Of a stretch of DNA of 64,000 nt, positions 33,913 through 45,500 are shown piece by piece. Both the position numbers and the translations under genes were made by a program. Each line of letters starts with the position of its first letter. Positions within the stretch are counted from its first letter, which is position 1. Origin of the DNA: Chiridota heheva (Eukaryota; Echinodermata; Holothuroidea; Apodida; Chiridotidae); the NCBI GenBank assembly GCA_020152595.1, contig JAIGNY010001864.1:669501-733500 (forward strand), in the 5' to 3' direction. The notes beneath the pieces are model-generated. The model had not been told where the DNA came from. It searched no databases and saw only the letters and a list, made by a program, of their open reading frames with translations.

Positions 33913-34543
33913 CTAGAACACCAATGATGTAGCAGCTCAACATATATTTTGGGGTGGTTAAAGCCCGTTTTTATTAGTGGGTAGTTAAATCCAGTAGGAA
34001 AGAAATACATGTTTGATGTTTATTTTATTTTCGGGATTTGCAAGCGGGAGCAATAACATCGTTGTGATCAATAACGCCGTCATGGTGTGGGAGGGGGTCA
34101 TGGAGGACATGGCAATGTTTGAAATGTCAAAAATATATTTTTTCCAAATGACTATTTGTGATAATTTTGTTAATGGGGGATGGGAATGGGGGTAGTCTGT
34201 ATCATTGCAAAATTGTACGCTGCTATACTAGATCGTTCGTAATCATCCTAACTTAGTTTTAAAGAAACCGTGTATTGATTGCACACAGGCCTAATCAGAG
34301 TCTTTTGGAGGCATCTAAAACTTGGAAAATGCGAGATTTCCCGGGGTCTTCGCCCCATAGACCCCCACCGTGGCTTTGTCCCTGGACCCCTAATGCGGGC
34401 CCCTTAACCACATGCCGAAAAAGTTTGTTTCCCCCACCCCCTTACCCCCGACCCACCCCCTAATATTAAACCCCTGACCGCGCCACTGGCTGTGATGCTA
34501 GAACATCAATGATGTAGTAGCTCAATATATGTTTTGGGGTGGG
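33913..34543 (+). mobile_element. Insert flanked by 45-bp imperfect direct repeats
   Basis: CTAGAACACCAATGATGTAG at 33913 and CTAGAACATCAATGATGTAG at 34498 start two 45-bp repeats that both end GGGGTGG. The segment between contains GGGGTCTTCGCCCC (34343-34356), C-rich sequence, and ends CCGCGCCACTG, which resembles an inverted hAT-type end. It interrupts the LINE downstream of its endonuclease. Confidence 0.55.
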
Positions 34544-34883
34544 TACAAGACTGGTTCCGACATCGCTGCGGAGGCCAAATTCCCCACATGCCCACAGGCA
34601 TGCCAGGACTCAAGTTGCCCCGCTGCGTATTGGAGCTTAAATATTGTTTAAGAATGTAAAAACTGTTTTTCAAGTGTAAATTATATTAACAATGTTTGCT
34701 TTTGAGTGAAAATGAAATCATAAAAAGACAGACTAACAGCAAAATACTGCTGTATACAATCAAGATGGATTTTACATCCTTACAAGACACGATTTTAACT
34801 ATGATATATTTTAATCTACTGGCTAATATATTGGCCATTCTGAGCAAATAATTGATTATCGCAATTGATGAAGCACAATTTTA

Positions 34884-35379
34884 GGGTGAAGCAAGTATAT
34901 CTTATATGAAAGAGGACTCCAAAATCTTATTCCGTTACCGAGATATCCTAAGTTTAAAGGTTGGTATCATTTTGTAGAAACGACTGAAATCAGACTAGTT
35001 GTGATGTCATAGCCTCAGATTTTTCAAATTCTTTGTATATTTCATCATATTTTGGTCTGCCATTTTGTGGCTTAAAAACATGGGATATGTCAAAAAGTAG
35101 TAAAACCGAATTAATAATATACCGCCTGAAGAAAGCGACGAAAGATGATTTAAATAGTGAAGAAAAATAGAAATACATTAACGATTGTTAAGAATGTGAG
35201 GATGCATACGCCAACTTAAGACTTCCAGTCATTTCTATACAGATTTTGACAGAGCTTTAAACTTGAATATCTCCTTATAGCGGAATAAGATTTTTGAACG
35301 CTTGCTTCACCATTTTGTTTTTTTTGAAGTCCTTTTTTTATATAACATGGACATGCTTGACCACTGAACTAATTCTTTA
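34884..35379 (+). mobile_element. Foldback/MITE-like element, copy 1
   Basis: The left end (TGAAGCAAG, AAAATCTTATTCCG, then GAGATATCCTAAGTTTAAAG) is the inverted complement of the right end (CTTTAAACTTGAATATCTCC, CGGAATAAGATTTTTGAACG, CTTGCTTCA), giving terminal inverted repeats of about 80 bp. The right edge continues with CATGCTTGACCACTGAACTA to 35379. The middle contains CAGACTAGTTGTGATGTCA. Other copies lie at 35787-36470, 41509-41720 and 54929-55598. Confidence 0.78.
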
Positions 35380-35786
35380 AAAATTTCTTTCGTAGTCGTC
35401 TGCCAAAGATGGACCAATTACTTGATCCCTGAACAAATACACATCAAGAATAAATTCGCGATTTTATGCAGCAACTATACGCAAGCAAATAACTTCTCCA
35501 GAGTAGGCAAGTTATTGTGGATGATATTACTGCAGGCCAGATCATGCGTGTAATGTGGTAGTGGACTCAATGTGGATTTTGGTTGTTTACACTTTGGTAA
35601 TTTTATAGCCTCAATTGCGGTATATGCATGATAGGACAGCCTATTCAGGGTAGGCCCTACTTAATAGTTTTTAACCCCAAGTTTATAGCTCAAACGAGCT
35701 ATCAACTACTCCAATTTGGCTATTCTGTGGGACAGATCCCAAACGCGTTATTAAGCCCAATTAGCGCATGTGTCAAACAATCGTTT

Positions 35787-36470
35787 TTAAAGGATTAGTT
35801 CAGTGGTCAAGCGTGTCCATCTTATATGAAAGAGGACTTCAAAAGAAAGCGGTTAGCATACCCATCTACAGACCACGAGGTCCTGGGTTGGGTAGACAAC
35901 GCCAGTGTACCACAACTGTTTATCAAAGGCCGTGGACATTGACTTGGCTGTCGATGTTATGTCTGTCCGTACGTCGTACCTGTGTTCTCGTCCAGGTTGT
36001 ATTAAGCGTTTCGTGATAGCATTGTTACTATCATAACCGAATACGCAGGCGACGACCCCGCCATTGTAATTGTGTTTTCACTCGTCGTCGGCGAGAAACG
36101 AAATAGTGAAGAGAGCGTTTAAAAATCGTATCCCCTTAAGAAAATATTCATTCAAGTGTAAAGTTTGGTATCATTTTTGTAGAAACATTGAAATCAGACT
36201 AGTTGTGATGTCACAGCCTCAGATTCCTCAAAGTCTTGATGTATTCTAAAGAAAGTTTATTTAGTTTTTTTACTATTTAATTTATTTTTCCTCGAACTTT
36301 GCTCAGGTAGTATATTGTAAATACCCTTCCTAGATTCAGTTTTACTACTTTTCTGACATATTCCATGGTTTTTAAGTCACAAAATTGCAGGAAAACATAT
36401 AATAGAATACATAAAGACTTGTGGTATCTGAGTTTTTTTCAAATTTCGCAAATTTTTCGTCAACGTTTGG
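35787..36470 (+). mobile_element. Foldback/MITE-like element, copy 2, hosting a SINE
   Basis: The left terminus AAAGGATTAGTTCAGTGGTC (from about 35790) is the complement of the right end of copy 1. After GAGGACTTCAAAAG a SINE interrupts the element, and family sequence resumes at about 36117 and includes CAGACTAGTTGTGATGTCAC. From about 36250 to 36430 the family sequence runs in the opposite orientation, so an inversion or a head-to-head copy is present. Confidence 0.7.
35849..36092 (+). mobile_element. tRNA-derived SINE, copy 2, truncated head
   Basis: Sequence from GCGGTTAGCATACC through AGACCACGAGG, GACATTGACTTGGCTGTCGA, CGTACCTGTGTTCTCGTCCA and TTTCACTCGTCGTCG is the inverted complement of copy 1. 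The A box is incomplete, and a short deletion between two CCTGGG blocks removed the B box. Copies 1 and 2 form inverted arms about 2.8 kb apart. Confidence 0.82.
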
Positions 36471-36930
36471 GAAATAATGTCAAATTTAGCCAAAATTCAT
36501 AGTTTTACCTCCCTGGCCCCTGAACAGTTCAATTGGCCCACTTGTGAAAATTCTTCTAAAAACAACTTCTGTCTGCCTTACTTACAATACCCCTCCAAAT
36601 GGGTTTAAATGAGATCAATTTAGACCCACAAAAAGGGTTAAAATGCACCAGCAAGTTAAGGAAAACCGTGATTTGGGGTAGGGCAGTTTTTCGATCCAAT
36701 TTTGGGCTTCAATTTTGCCCAAGAACCCATTTAGCATCGGCCTTTAAATTTCCTTCATTTTGAGCAGGCCCCTGGACCCCACGAACAATTTTTTCCCGGA
36801 AATCGCAAAGCGCTTTGCCAAAATTCGCTTGATAGCGAAAATTCTAACGCGCTATAAACTCTCAGCAAATGCTAATTCAACCCCCCCCCCCCCCACTCCC
36901 TCCACCCCAATGTCAAATACTTTCCGACGG
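36471..36930. other. Spacer with C-rich element fragment inside the LINE interruption
   Basis: GCCCCTGGACCCCACGAAC near 36768 and a run of C at about 36883-36893 belong to the dispersed C-rich family. Nothing else was recognised. Confidence 0.5.
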
Positions 36931-37974
36931 CACTGTAACTAACAAATTTTATATTTACTTTACTTTTATTGCTAAGTCTATTGTACCAAAAAATGACACT
37001 TATCACTTTATCACTGGTATTGATAATAATGCTACTACTGATAATGTTATGGATTGTGATAAACCGTCATTTGATATTCTTTATTACATCACTGACTCTC
37101 TCGTTGCCAAGGAAATGGACAAACTTTCATGCAACAAAGCTACTGGTGATGATATTAGCTGCAAAATATGAAGTATATTAATCTTAAAATATATCAATGT
37201 ACCATCTATCACTAAAATTAGTAATGTATCTATCTATACGGTACAAAAAGCGGCCTATAGTTGCCTACTGCGTGGAATGAAGCAAGTGTAATACCCATTT
37301 GAAGTCTGGTGACTTAAATGGTGTTATCAATTATCGACCAATCTCTATTTTACCAGTACTCTCTAAGATTTAAAAAAAGGCGGTTTTTAAACATTTTTAT
37401 TCATATTTAACAAGATTTGATATTATCTGTAAAACTCAATGTAGTTTCCGCCCAAGCATTCTTGCATACGGCGCTGCTAAAACTCGTTGATGATTGGTTA
37501 AAAAAACATAGATAACGGAAAAGTAAATCCTATTGTTTTAAATGATTTACGTAAAGCTTTCAATACTATCAATCATTCAATTTTGCTTGAGAAGTTCAAA
37601 GTTGTTTGGATGTACGGCAAATGCTATCTCCTGCATGTTTAATTCATATCTTGCCAATCGACAACAAAAAGTCTTATGCAAGAATAGCATTTCGTCATCA
37701 AGGAGTATAGTTAGCCCACAAGGCAGTATAGCCTACTAAGCCCTCTTTTATTTTCTTTGTACATTAATGACATACCAAAGTCAATTCATAATGTTAAAGT
37801 AAATATGTATGCAGATGACACGACATTTCATGTTGCTTGCAACAACCATCAAGATATATCATCTTTGCTACAAGTTACCATGAATGATGTAGCTGCATGG
37901 TAAAGAAGTAATAAACTAGTATTAAATGCTGTTAAAACTAAGATTATGCTTATTGTATAAGGGCCAGGGGAGCC
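36931..37974 (+). pseudogene. RT domain of the second LINE (inactive)
   Basis: The linker reads MDKLSCNKATGDDISCKI and stops. Further on, NEASVIPI, KSGDLNGVINYRPISILP, VLSKI, QCSFRP, LRKAFNTINHSILLEKF, then INDIPKSIHNVKVNMYADD and TTFHVACNN are readable in mixed frames. YADD is intact at 37808-37819 and is followed by NDVAAW and KLVLNAVKTKIM. At least five stops or shifts break the frame. Confidence 0.85.
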
Positions 37975-39430
37975 CGGGCCCCCTAATAATTTCAATAGGA
38001 GGCCAAGACCCCAAGAAATCATTTGTCATTTTCATATTTGTAATCACCCCCGAGATTTAATTCATATATTCTCTGTATATGATAGCCTAGATCATGCAGT
38101 CCACAATAATATTATGATATTCTTCAATTATACAAAACAAAAACCTAAAAGGTTTTTATAAGACATGTTCTGCAATGGAGCCCCCTTCTCCCCCTTCTAC
38201 CCCACCCCTCTCCCCTACTGACTAGAATGGAAAATGTCCAGTCATATGGTCATACTTACTTGCATTATCAGATTATGCCAACTCCCTGGTCTCAGCAATG
38301 ACAACTCGCCTCCCTGGTTGCCTGGCTTGATTCTAACACCAGGGAGTTGGCATTAGAAGCGGGCTTTATTGGATGTTGGCACTATTGGCTTGACTATCAG
38401 ACTATTGGCCTGAAAGCGGATGTATTTATTTTTTAACATTTTGGAAAGTTAGGTTGCTCACTTGAATCATAAAACATGGGTAAAATCATAATTGTATTAA
38501 GCAGTTTTTTTTTTTTTTTTTTTTATGAATTAAAATTTGCCCGTTTCATTCTCTTAATTGAGCAGTAAAATTTTGTTTTAAATAGCCTACATTAAACAGT
38601 CGACTTTTTTGGAGATATTATGAGTCCATATATATTTTATCATGCTGGCCCGTAGCCAGGACTTTGAGAGGGGGTTCTTTTTCCTCGTATAAAAGGGCAC
38701 TTCATTCCTGCACCTCAGACAAATCTAAATGGGACGCGACGTTCTACATCAAGTATGTTTTTTCCCCGAGAGAAGGCTATAGATTCGTCAAATGGTCAGA
38801 ACCGTTCCGGTACTTCAACTAAACAAGCTTTGAAATTTTAAGTGCTTATTTTGTATTAAGATCTCAAAAGAGCACTTTCTCAGAAAAAGGGAGTTCTTCA
38901 TAGCTGCAGAGAAATCTGTTAGTAATATATTAACACTTTGTGCGACATTGTATTTAATACATGAACTAAGACACTGAGAGATAGAAGAGGAGGGGCGAGA
39001 TATAGATCAGGTTCGTTTTAAAAGTTTGACAAAATTTAAATATGTTCATAGTAAATTATTGGAAGCTCATCAAACATTTTCCTTTTAGACCACATATTTT
39101 TCAAAGGGTGACTATATACCTATATCTATGCACAGAAACGGGAACAGTAAAACATTATATTTCCACATTATCCGTTTTCATGATTTTTTATTTTTTTTGT
39201 TTATTGTATATTACATCTCTCTATAATATGAATTTTGACTTGTATAATTTACTTTCTTCCTATACGTTGTGACGTACCTTTGCCCTTCAAATGTAAATTT
39301 TGCGAGAGTTTCCGGGGCTTCGCCCTGGCCCTACCGGGGCTTCGCCCCTGAAGCCCACCAGGAGCCCTTAAGCAAGCCCGTGGACCCCACGCCGAAAAGC
39401 GAGACACCGCAAACAAGTTATGTAATTTTC
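37975..39430. mobile_element. Composite insert between RT palm and C-terminus of the second LINE
   Basis: The block begins with GGGGAGCCCGGGCCCCC (about 37968-37984). It contains a perfect 16-bp inverted repeat (38275-38290 and 38338-38353), a poly-T run at 38506-38524 and a GGCCCGTAGCCAGGAC terminus-like motif near 38647. Two GGGGCTTCGCCC repeats lie at 39314-39349. The last segment resembles the GGGGTCTTCGCCCC segment at 34331-34430, and both end GCCGAAAA. It is probably two or more small DNA elements. Confidence 0.5.
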
Positions 39431-39499
39431 AGAACGGATCTGTAAATTTTCTTGTAAATGGCAATAGACTCAAAATGGTCGAATCCGCCAAATATTAGG

Positions 39500-40380
<881 letters not shown>

Positions 40381-40640
40381 TTACTTCTTTTAGCGCTTAT
40401 ATATTTATTTATTTTTACATGTTTTTACATATTTTTCACTTTTTCACATTTTGGTTAGTTACAGTTTTACTAGTTATTACTTTGTTCAATGTTGTTTTAT
40501 TTCCATGCACTTTGTATAACTTTTTCAATTTCTTGTTTTGTTTTTCTTTCTTATATATTATTTGAATTTCTACTGTTTTCTTTTGCTCATCGCCCTGTGT
40601 AAGCGAAGTCCTCGGTCTGAACATGCTATCCTGATATAAA

Positions 40641-41190
40641 ATAAATTTAAAAAATTGAAATAAAAGAAAAACAAAAACAGTTTGAGATGTTTTCCTGTTC
40701 ATACATCATATTTTTTCAATAATTAAGAAAAACTTCAACTTTAAAAGAAAAACTTCAACTTTAAAGTCCATTGAACTGAGAATTCGGAAACTCAGAACCA
40801 CGCAGTCGGTACGTGCATGGTCGAACGGCACACACATCAACATATATTATTATTTCGAATGCAATCTTTTTATTGAAAACTAAAGCAAAGCATATATCAG
40901 TAGCAACAAAAATGATCAAATAAGTTAGTTACAACGAAAAGAATATACTTTAGGCACAAAGAATTATTGTGCCTTCGCCTTTGTTGACAAAATTGACTGA
41001 AATTTTCGGACTTTAGAATCTATTAAAGCCCATGAAAGGCAAAATATGCAGGAAGGGATAGTAGGCTATCTATAGGACTATTCATGAAAAAATTATTGAA
41101 TAAAACATTACATTAATAAAAAAGGGCGCTTCTGCTACCCCTTGTTCCCCTTCGAAAAAGGCAGGAGGGCGATCACCCCCTTCTTCCTTT
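40641..41190. other. Spacer, nothing recognised
   Basis: AT-rich, with a 20-bp duplication of GAAAAACTTCAACTTTAAA at about 40727-40764. No gene was seen. Confidence 0.55.
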
Positions 41191-41194
41191 CTTC

Positions 41195-41225
41195 CTCCTC
41201 CTCCTCCTCCTCCTCCTCCTCCTCC

Positions 41226-41256
<31 letters not shown>

Positions 41257-41357
41257 CCTCCTCCTCCTCCTCCTCCTCCTCCTCCTCCTCCTCCTCCTCC
41301 TCCTCCTCCTCCTCCTCCTCCTCCCTCCTCCTCCTCCCTCCTCCTCCTCCTCCTCAC
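41195..41357. repeat. (TCC)n/(TCA)n trinucleotide tract
   Basis: TCC runs are interrupted by an eight- to nine-unit TCA block near 41227-41252. The polyserine and polyglycine open frames across it are artefacts of the trinucleotide. Confidence 0.97.
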
Positions 41358-41508
41358 CCCCACCTTTCCGGCGCCCCTGCCTCTTGTTTTTGTTTCTGAA
41401 AAACTTTCCCTCTGCCGTTCCCCTCTACACAAAAATCCACAATAAACCTGATGATTTTACGGTCCACGAAAATAGTATATTGAAAGCAATGAAAACAAAG
41501 ACAACTCG

Positions 41509-41720
41509 TTAAAAGGATTAGTTCAGTGGTCAAGCATTTTCATCTATAAGATAGAGGAATTTAAAAACAAATGGCGAAAAACGTTATAAAATCTTATTTG
41601 TTTCTTAACGTTTTCTTTCATAACAGACGAACTTACTTTAGCACTGAAGTAGCACTTGTCACGCAAGCTTCATAAACAAAAATACTACAGGTGTTGTTTA
41701 CATCACATCTGTGTTTCATT
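41509..41720 (+). mobile_element. Fragment of the foldback/MITE family, copy 3
   Basis: AAAAGGATTAGTTCAGTGGT, then CAAGCATTTTCATCTATAAG and ATAGAGGAATTTAAAA match the left terminus of copy 2 (35787). Downstream similarity fades, so the right limit is uncertain. Confidence 0.65.
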
Positions 41721-42240
41721 AACTAATTGGAATAAGGTACTCTTTGGAATGATTTTCTGTGGCATATCACTTTCATTTTCCTGTATTAAAAAGTGATAGA
41801 CCAGTGAAATAGTTACGAAATGGAAGCACGGAAGTATTTGAAAAAAGTTGTAAACATGGTCATTCTTAAAATCAGGAAACAAAACTGAACGGGAAAAAGA
41901 GCATTTTCCCTTTGTGACCTTGAATTTGGTGACGGTAACAATTGAGAAGACTACGACCAGACGACGAGGAGATATGATTCAGATGTTCAAATTCTTATCT
42001 TTAGTGATCCTTTGACTTACTTTAATTTCCTCCACGTTTCAGCCAATCCTCATGTGACACGTCATCACAGTATGAAGTTGACCAAAGAGTTCTCACGGAT
42101 TGGTATTCGGTGTTTTAGCTTTGTTAGGTTGTTAACGTCAAAGTCAAGATGGATAAGTTCCTTACTAACCTGGGCGTCTTTGAATTTGTTGAGTTTTTTT
42201 CTGCATTTTTCTGTTGTGGTGGGGGTGCCAGTTTAGGCTT
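41721..42240. other. Spacer, nothing recognised
   Basis: An open frame at 42012-42236 (+) has no recognisable motif or splice context and is not called. Confidence 0.5.
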
Positions 42241-42242
42241 TG

Positions 42243-43985
42243 TATGGGGAGTCCATGAGCCAGGGACAAAATTTTGGCAAAATGGTACTGTAGACTACCA
42301 AACACATTACTTTTCTAGATGAAAAATATATGAATTATCCGAAAATGCTTTCTGGACATCGATATCGTGTATCTTTCTTGTAGTAATTTGATGATTTCCA
42401 ATTTGGCCGCCAAAATAGTTATAACTGAAAACAAAGTCTATTTCTGGAAATTACCTGGAAATATCGCCTTTCAAGGGAATTTGGGACCTTCTCGTGTAGA
42501 TTTTCTAATTCACAGACAACTTTAAAGTCAGGAGGACTTCCCTTGACCGAGAAACAACATGGAAATTCAAGATGGATGCCAAAATAGCCGCCAAAATGGT
42601 GGCCATTTTGTTAATTTCTCTTAAAAACGAATAACATACTTGACTTTCTATCAAACGGAGCCATTTATTTTTAAACAACTACATTTATTAACTTAAGAAG
42701 ATTGGAATGTACCAAAATTGAATATTGGACTACTTGAGATAACATGGGGACTTGCTACACGGCATGTTTCCTATGAGCGATGGTCACAGTCATCTTCATT
42801 TCGTTGGTGTTTTTTTTTTTTTATATCAGGCCAAACTGCCAAAGGATAAGTTTAGTTGTAAAGCATGGAAAAGAGCAAGACATATACTGTAGTCCATGAA
42901 TCAGGGCACAAAATTAGCAAATTGGTAGCACAAAGATGATATATTGTACGCAAATTGGTAGCACAAAGATGATATATTGTACGCAAATTGGTAGCACAAA
43001 GATGATATATTGTACGCAAATTGGTAGCACAAAGATGATATATTGTACGCAAATTGGTAGCACAAAGATGATATATTGTACGCAAATTGGTAGCACAAAG
43101 ATGATATATTGTACGCAAATTGGTAGCACAAAGATGATATATTGTACGCAAATTGGTAGCACAAAGATGATATATTGTACGCAAATTGGTAGCACAAAGA
43201 TGATATATTGTACGCAAATTGGTAGCACAAAGATGATATATTGTGCGCAAATTGGTAGCACAAAGATGATATATTGTACGCAAATTGGTAGCACAAAGAT
43301 GATATATTGTACGCAAATTGGTAGCACAAAGATGATATATTGTACGCAAATTGGTAGAACAAAGATGATATATTGTACGCAAATTGGTAGCACAAAGATG
43401 ATATATTGTGCGCAAATTGGTAGCACAAAGATGATATATTGCACGAAAATGTTTTCTGGACATCGATATCGAGTATCTTTCTTATAGTAATTTTGATGAT
43501 TTTCAAGATGGCTGCCAAAATACTCACCACGGAAATGAAAGGGGTTTGTTTCATAAAACTTGCACCTTAAAGCAAGTATTTGATGTCAAGTTTGATGTCA
43601 AGACAAGTTTCTAATTCAAAGATAAGTTTAAATTCAGGTGGCGTTCCTTCTGTCCTTTGACTTCGAAACGTCTTGTAAATGCAAGATGGCTGCCAACTGG
43701 CCGCCAAGTTGGCGACTAGTTTGGTGATTACTTTATTAAAACATACAGCATACTAATTGTTTTATGAAATTGAGCCTGTTATTTGTGCAAAACTGTATTT
43801 ATTATCTTAAGAAGATTGAAAACAGAAATGAAGAACTACGTGAAGTAACATATATAGTTTAATTGATATTGGCCTGTAAGGCCTGTTTCCTATTAGCAAT
43901 GATAACAGCCACCTCCATCTTCTTGTTGTTTTTGATATCACCACAAAGGACAAGTTTAGATGTAAATCATGAGAAAGAGCAAGAT
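42243..43985 (+). repeat. Tandem pair of a 600-bp repeat, second copy holding a 33-bp array
   Basis: Copy A (about 42243-42842) and copy B (about 42885-43985) share, in order, GTCCATGA, GGG(A/C)CAAAATT, TTTCTGGACATCGATATCG, AAGATGG(A/C)TGCCAA, CTTAAGAAGATTG, GCATGTTTCCTAT/GCCTGTTTCCTAT and GAGCAAGA(C/T)ATA. CCGCCAAAATGG-type motifs recur. A third, inverted fragment is at 47238-47352. No coding potential was recognised. Confidence 0.82.
42917..43444. repeat. 33-bp minisatellite, 16 near-identical copies
   Basis: The unit is GCAAATTGGTAGCACAAAGA followed by TGATATATTGTAC. Three units differ by one base (two TGCGC, one GTAGAAC). As 33 is a multiple of three and few stops occur, four reading frames stay open for 170-220 codons, which is not coding evidence. 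The near identity indicates recent expansion. Confidence 0.97.
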
Positions 43986-45500
43986 ATACACAAGACAAGA
44001 TGATCAGGATGTTGGGACGAAGTAAGACAACAGGTCTCCCATGCGAAACTTGTACCATGACACCACGTCCACGAGGATATATAGATAAGTACCCCAAGAA
44101 CACCGTCCACACTCGTGCGTGTGACACTGGGTTAACCAATATCAGTTCTGCTCTGGCCCAGATGGCTAATTGCCCTTTCCTGGCTGGGTAGACACGACCC
44201 TATTAAAGTCTTAGACCTCCCCTAGGTAAAAGGGGGTCTGGGTAGATACTAGTATGACATCTGCTGGTTTACCACCCAGCTTAAACGGTGGGTGAGATCG
44301 AGGACATGTGTGGTATGGGCGACTGCCGTTCCCTAGTCGTGCGCCATTATCAGCTAGTCGTCTATGTACATAAAGATCCTGCCGCCGCTTTTCTTTATGC
44401 TCGCAGCAAACAACATTTTAGCCCTCGAAGAAGAACGCCACAAAGTGGCTGTAATCCCAATGGATTGGGATGTGAAGGTACGCTTGTTAGAGGTCTATGG
44501 ACGTGACCAAAGACCCTGACGTAGATGAGGGTGGATTGCGTGATAGGTTTCTATCTTGCATTTGTTGGATTGATGGATTTGTTTAAAGGTCACGGGTTCA
44601 AGATTGGTATCCATTTTCCGTTTTTCTTGAGGGCCAAGAAAAATATGGAGGCGATAACCACGGCGCGACGGCTCTGCTGCCCTTTTGGCGAGCAGGGCCG
44701 ATATTTCTTCTCGGGAGCCCTTTGAGTGCCGGATCTTGTGGTGTGGGAGTTGGACGGAGAACGGTTATCTTCTCGGATTGTCCGACGTGATTTCTTCCCA
44801 CATCCCTGCAAACCAGACTCCTCAGACAGGGTGAAAAAGTTGTTTCCGTGACCGGGCACAGTGACCTTACTTGACCACTTTTGCTGGTTTGAGGAAGTTA
44901 CAGGTGTCAAGGGGACGTGAGGCAAGCGCATGGGCACTCCACTGTTCTCACCGTCTCTGGGCACGGTCACAGGTGGCGAAGGGACAGGCATGTCCCTACA
45001 CCCATCAATATGTCTACGACAATTGTCTGCTCACGCTGAGGAGGGAACCAAATCATCAAATTCTCCATCCAACCTAAACACAAGGCCATCTGCGCTCACT
45101 GCAAATCAAACCGCCCTGCCTTTAAATACTCTCCCATCACCTCCACGTACCCTAGTCTCACTTCGTTGAAACTCCCATGACACCACGGCTTAACCTGCCT
45201 CACAGAATATGAAAAAAACTTTCTCGCCCTCTCAGGCTCAAAATCAACCTCAAGTTCAAGCTTTAGTCCAAGCGCAAGTTACAGCTTTAGTCCAAGCGCA
45301 AGTCACACATATCCAGGCTCCAATGCCAACCCGTCGTTTCAATTCTGCAATTGATAGCTCCATGGTCCGACCAAAAGTAAAGAGAAACAAACTAGTGTAC
45401 CAAGTCAACTCAAACCACCAAAGCCATCAAACTGATATTGCAGTCAACACTGAATGGTCTGCGTCTTGAGCATTCCAACACAGTCAGCCGAAACCAGTGG
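43986..45500. other. GC-richer segment of unclear origin, possible dead BED zinc finger
   Basis: Base composition is clearly less AT-rich than the flanks. In the plus frame near 45081, KAICAHCKSNRPAFKYS, then TSLKLP, a stop and HHGLT resemble the Cys-x2-Cys...His pattern of BED zinc fingers of hAT transposases; it is followed by a Ser-rich stretch. A CAGTGGTGGCGGAAGG motif at 45496, similar to hAT ends, closes the segment. A minus-strand open frame at 44590-44991 (133 codons) overlaps and has no recognised motif. The assignment to a dead DNA transposon is tentative. Confidence 0.35.

Noticed and set aside
41142-41399. Polyserine protein
   Set aside because: Product of the TCC/TCA microsatellite; the opposite strand gives polyglycine.
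42917-43444. CRISPR-like array
   Set aside because: Units are contiguous and identical with no unique spacers, and the DNA is eukaryotic in character. The same holds for the other arrays.
42852-43554. Overlapping 176-217-codon open frames on both strands
   Set aside because: All lie on the 33-bp array; simultaneous openness in several frames is expected from its length and composition.
44590-44991. 133-codon minus-strand open frame as a gene
   Set aside because: No recognisable domain, no start or splice context, and a competing plus-strand reading; kept only as part of an unclear segment.
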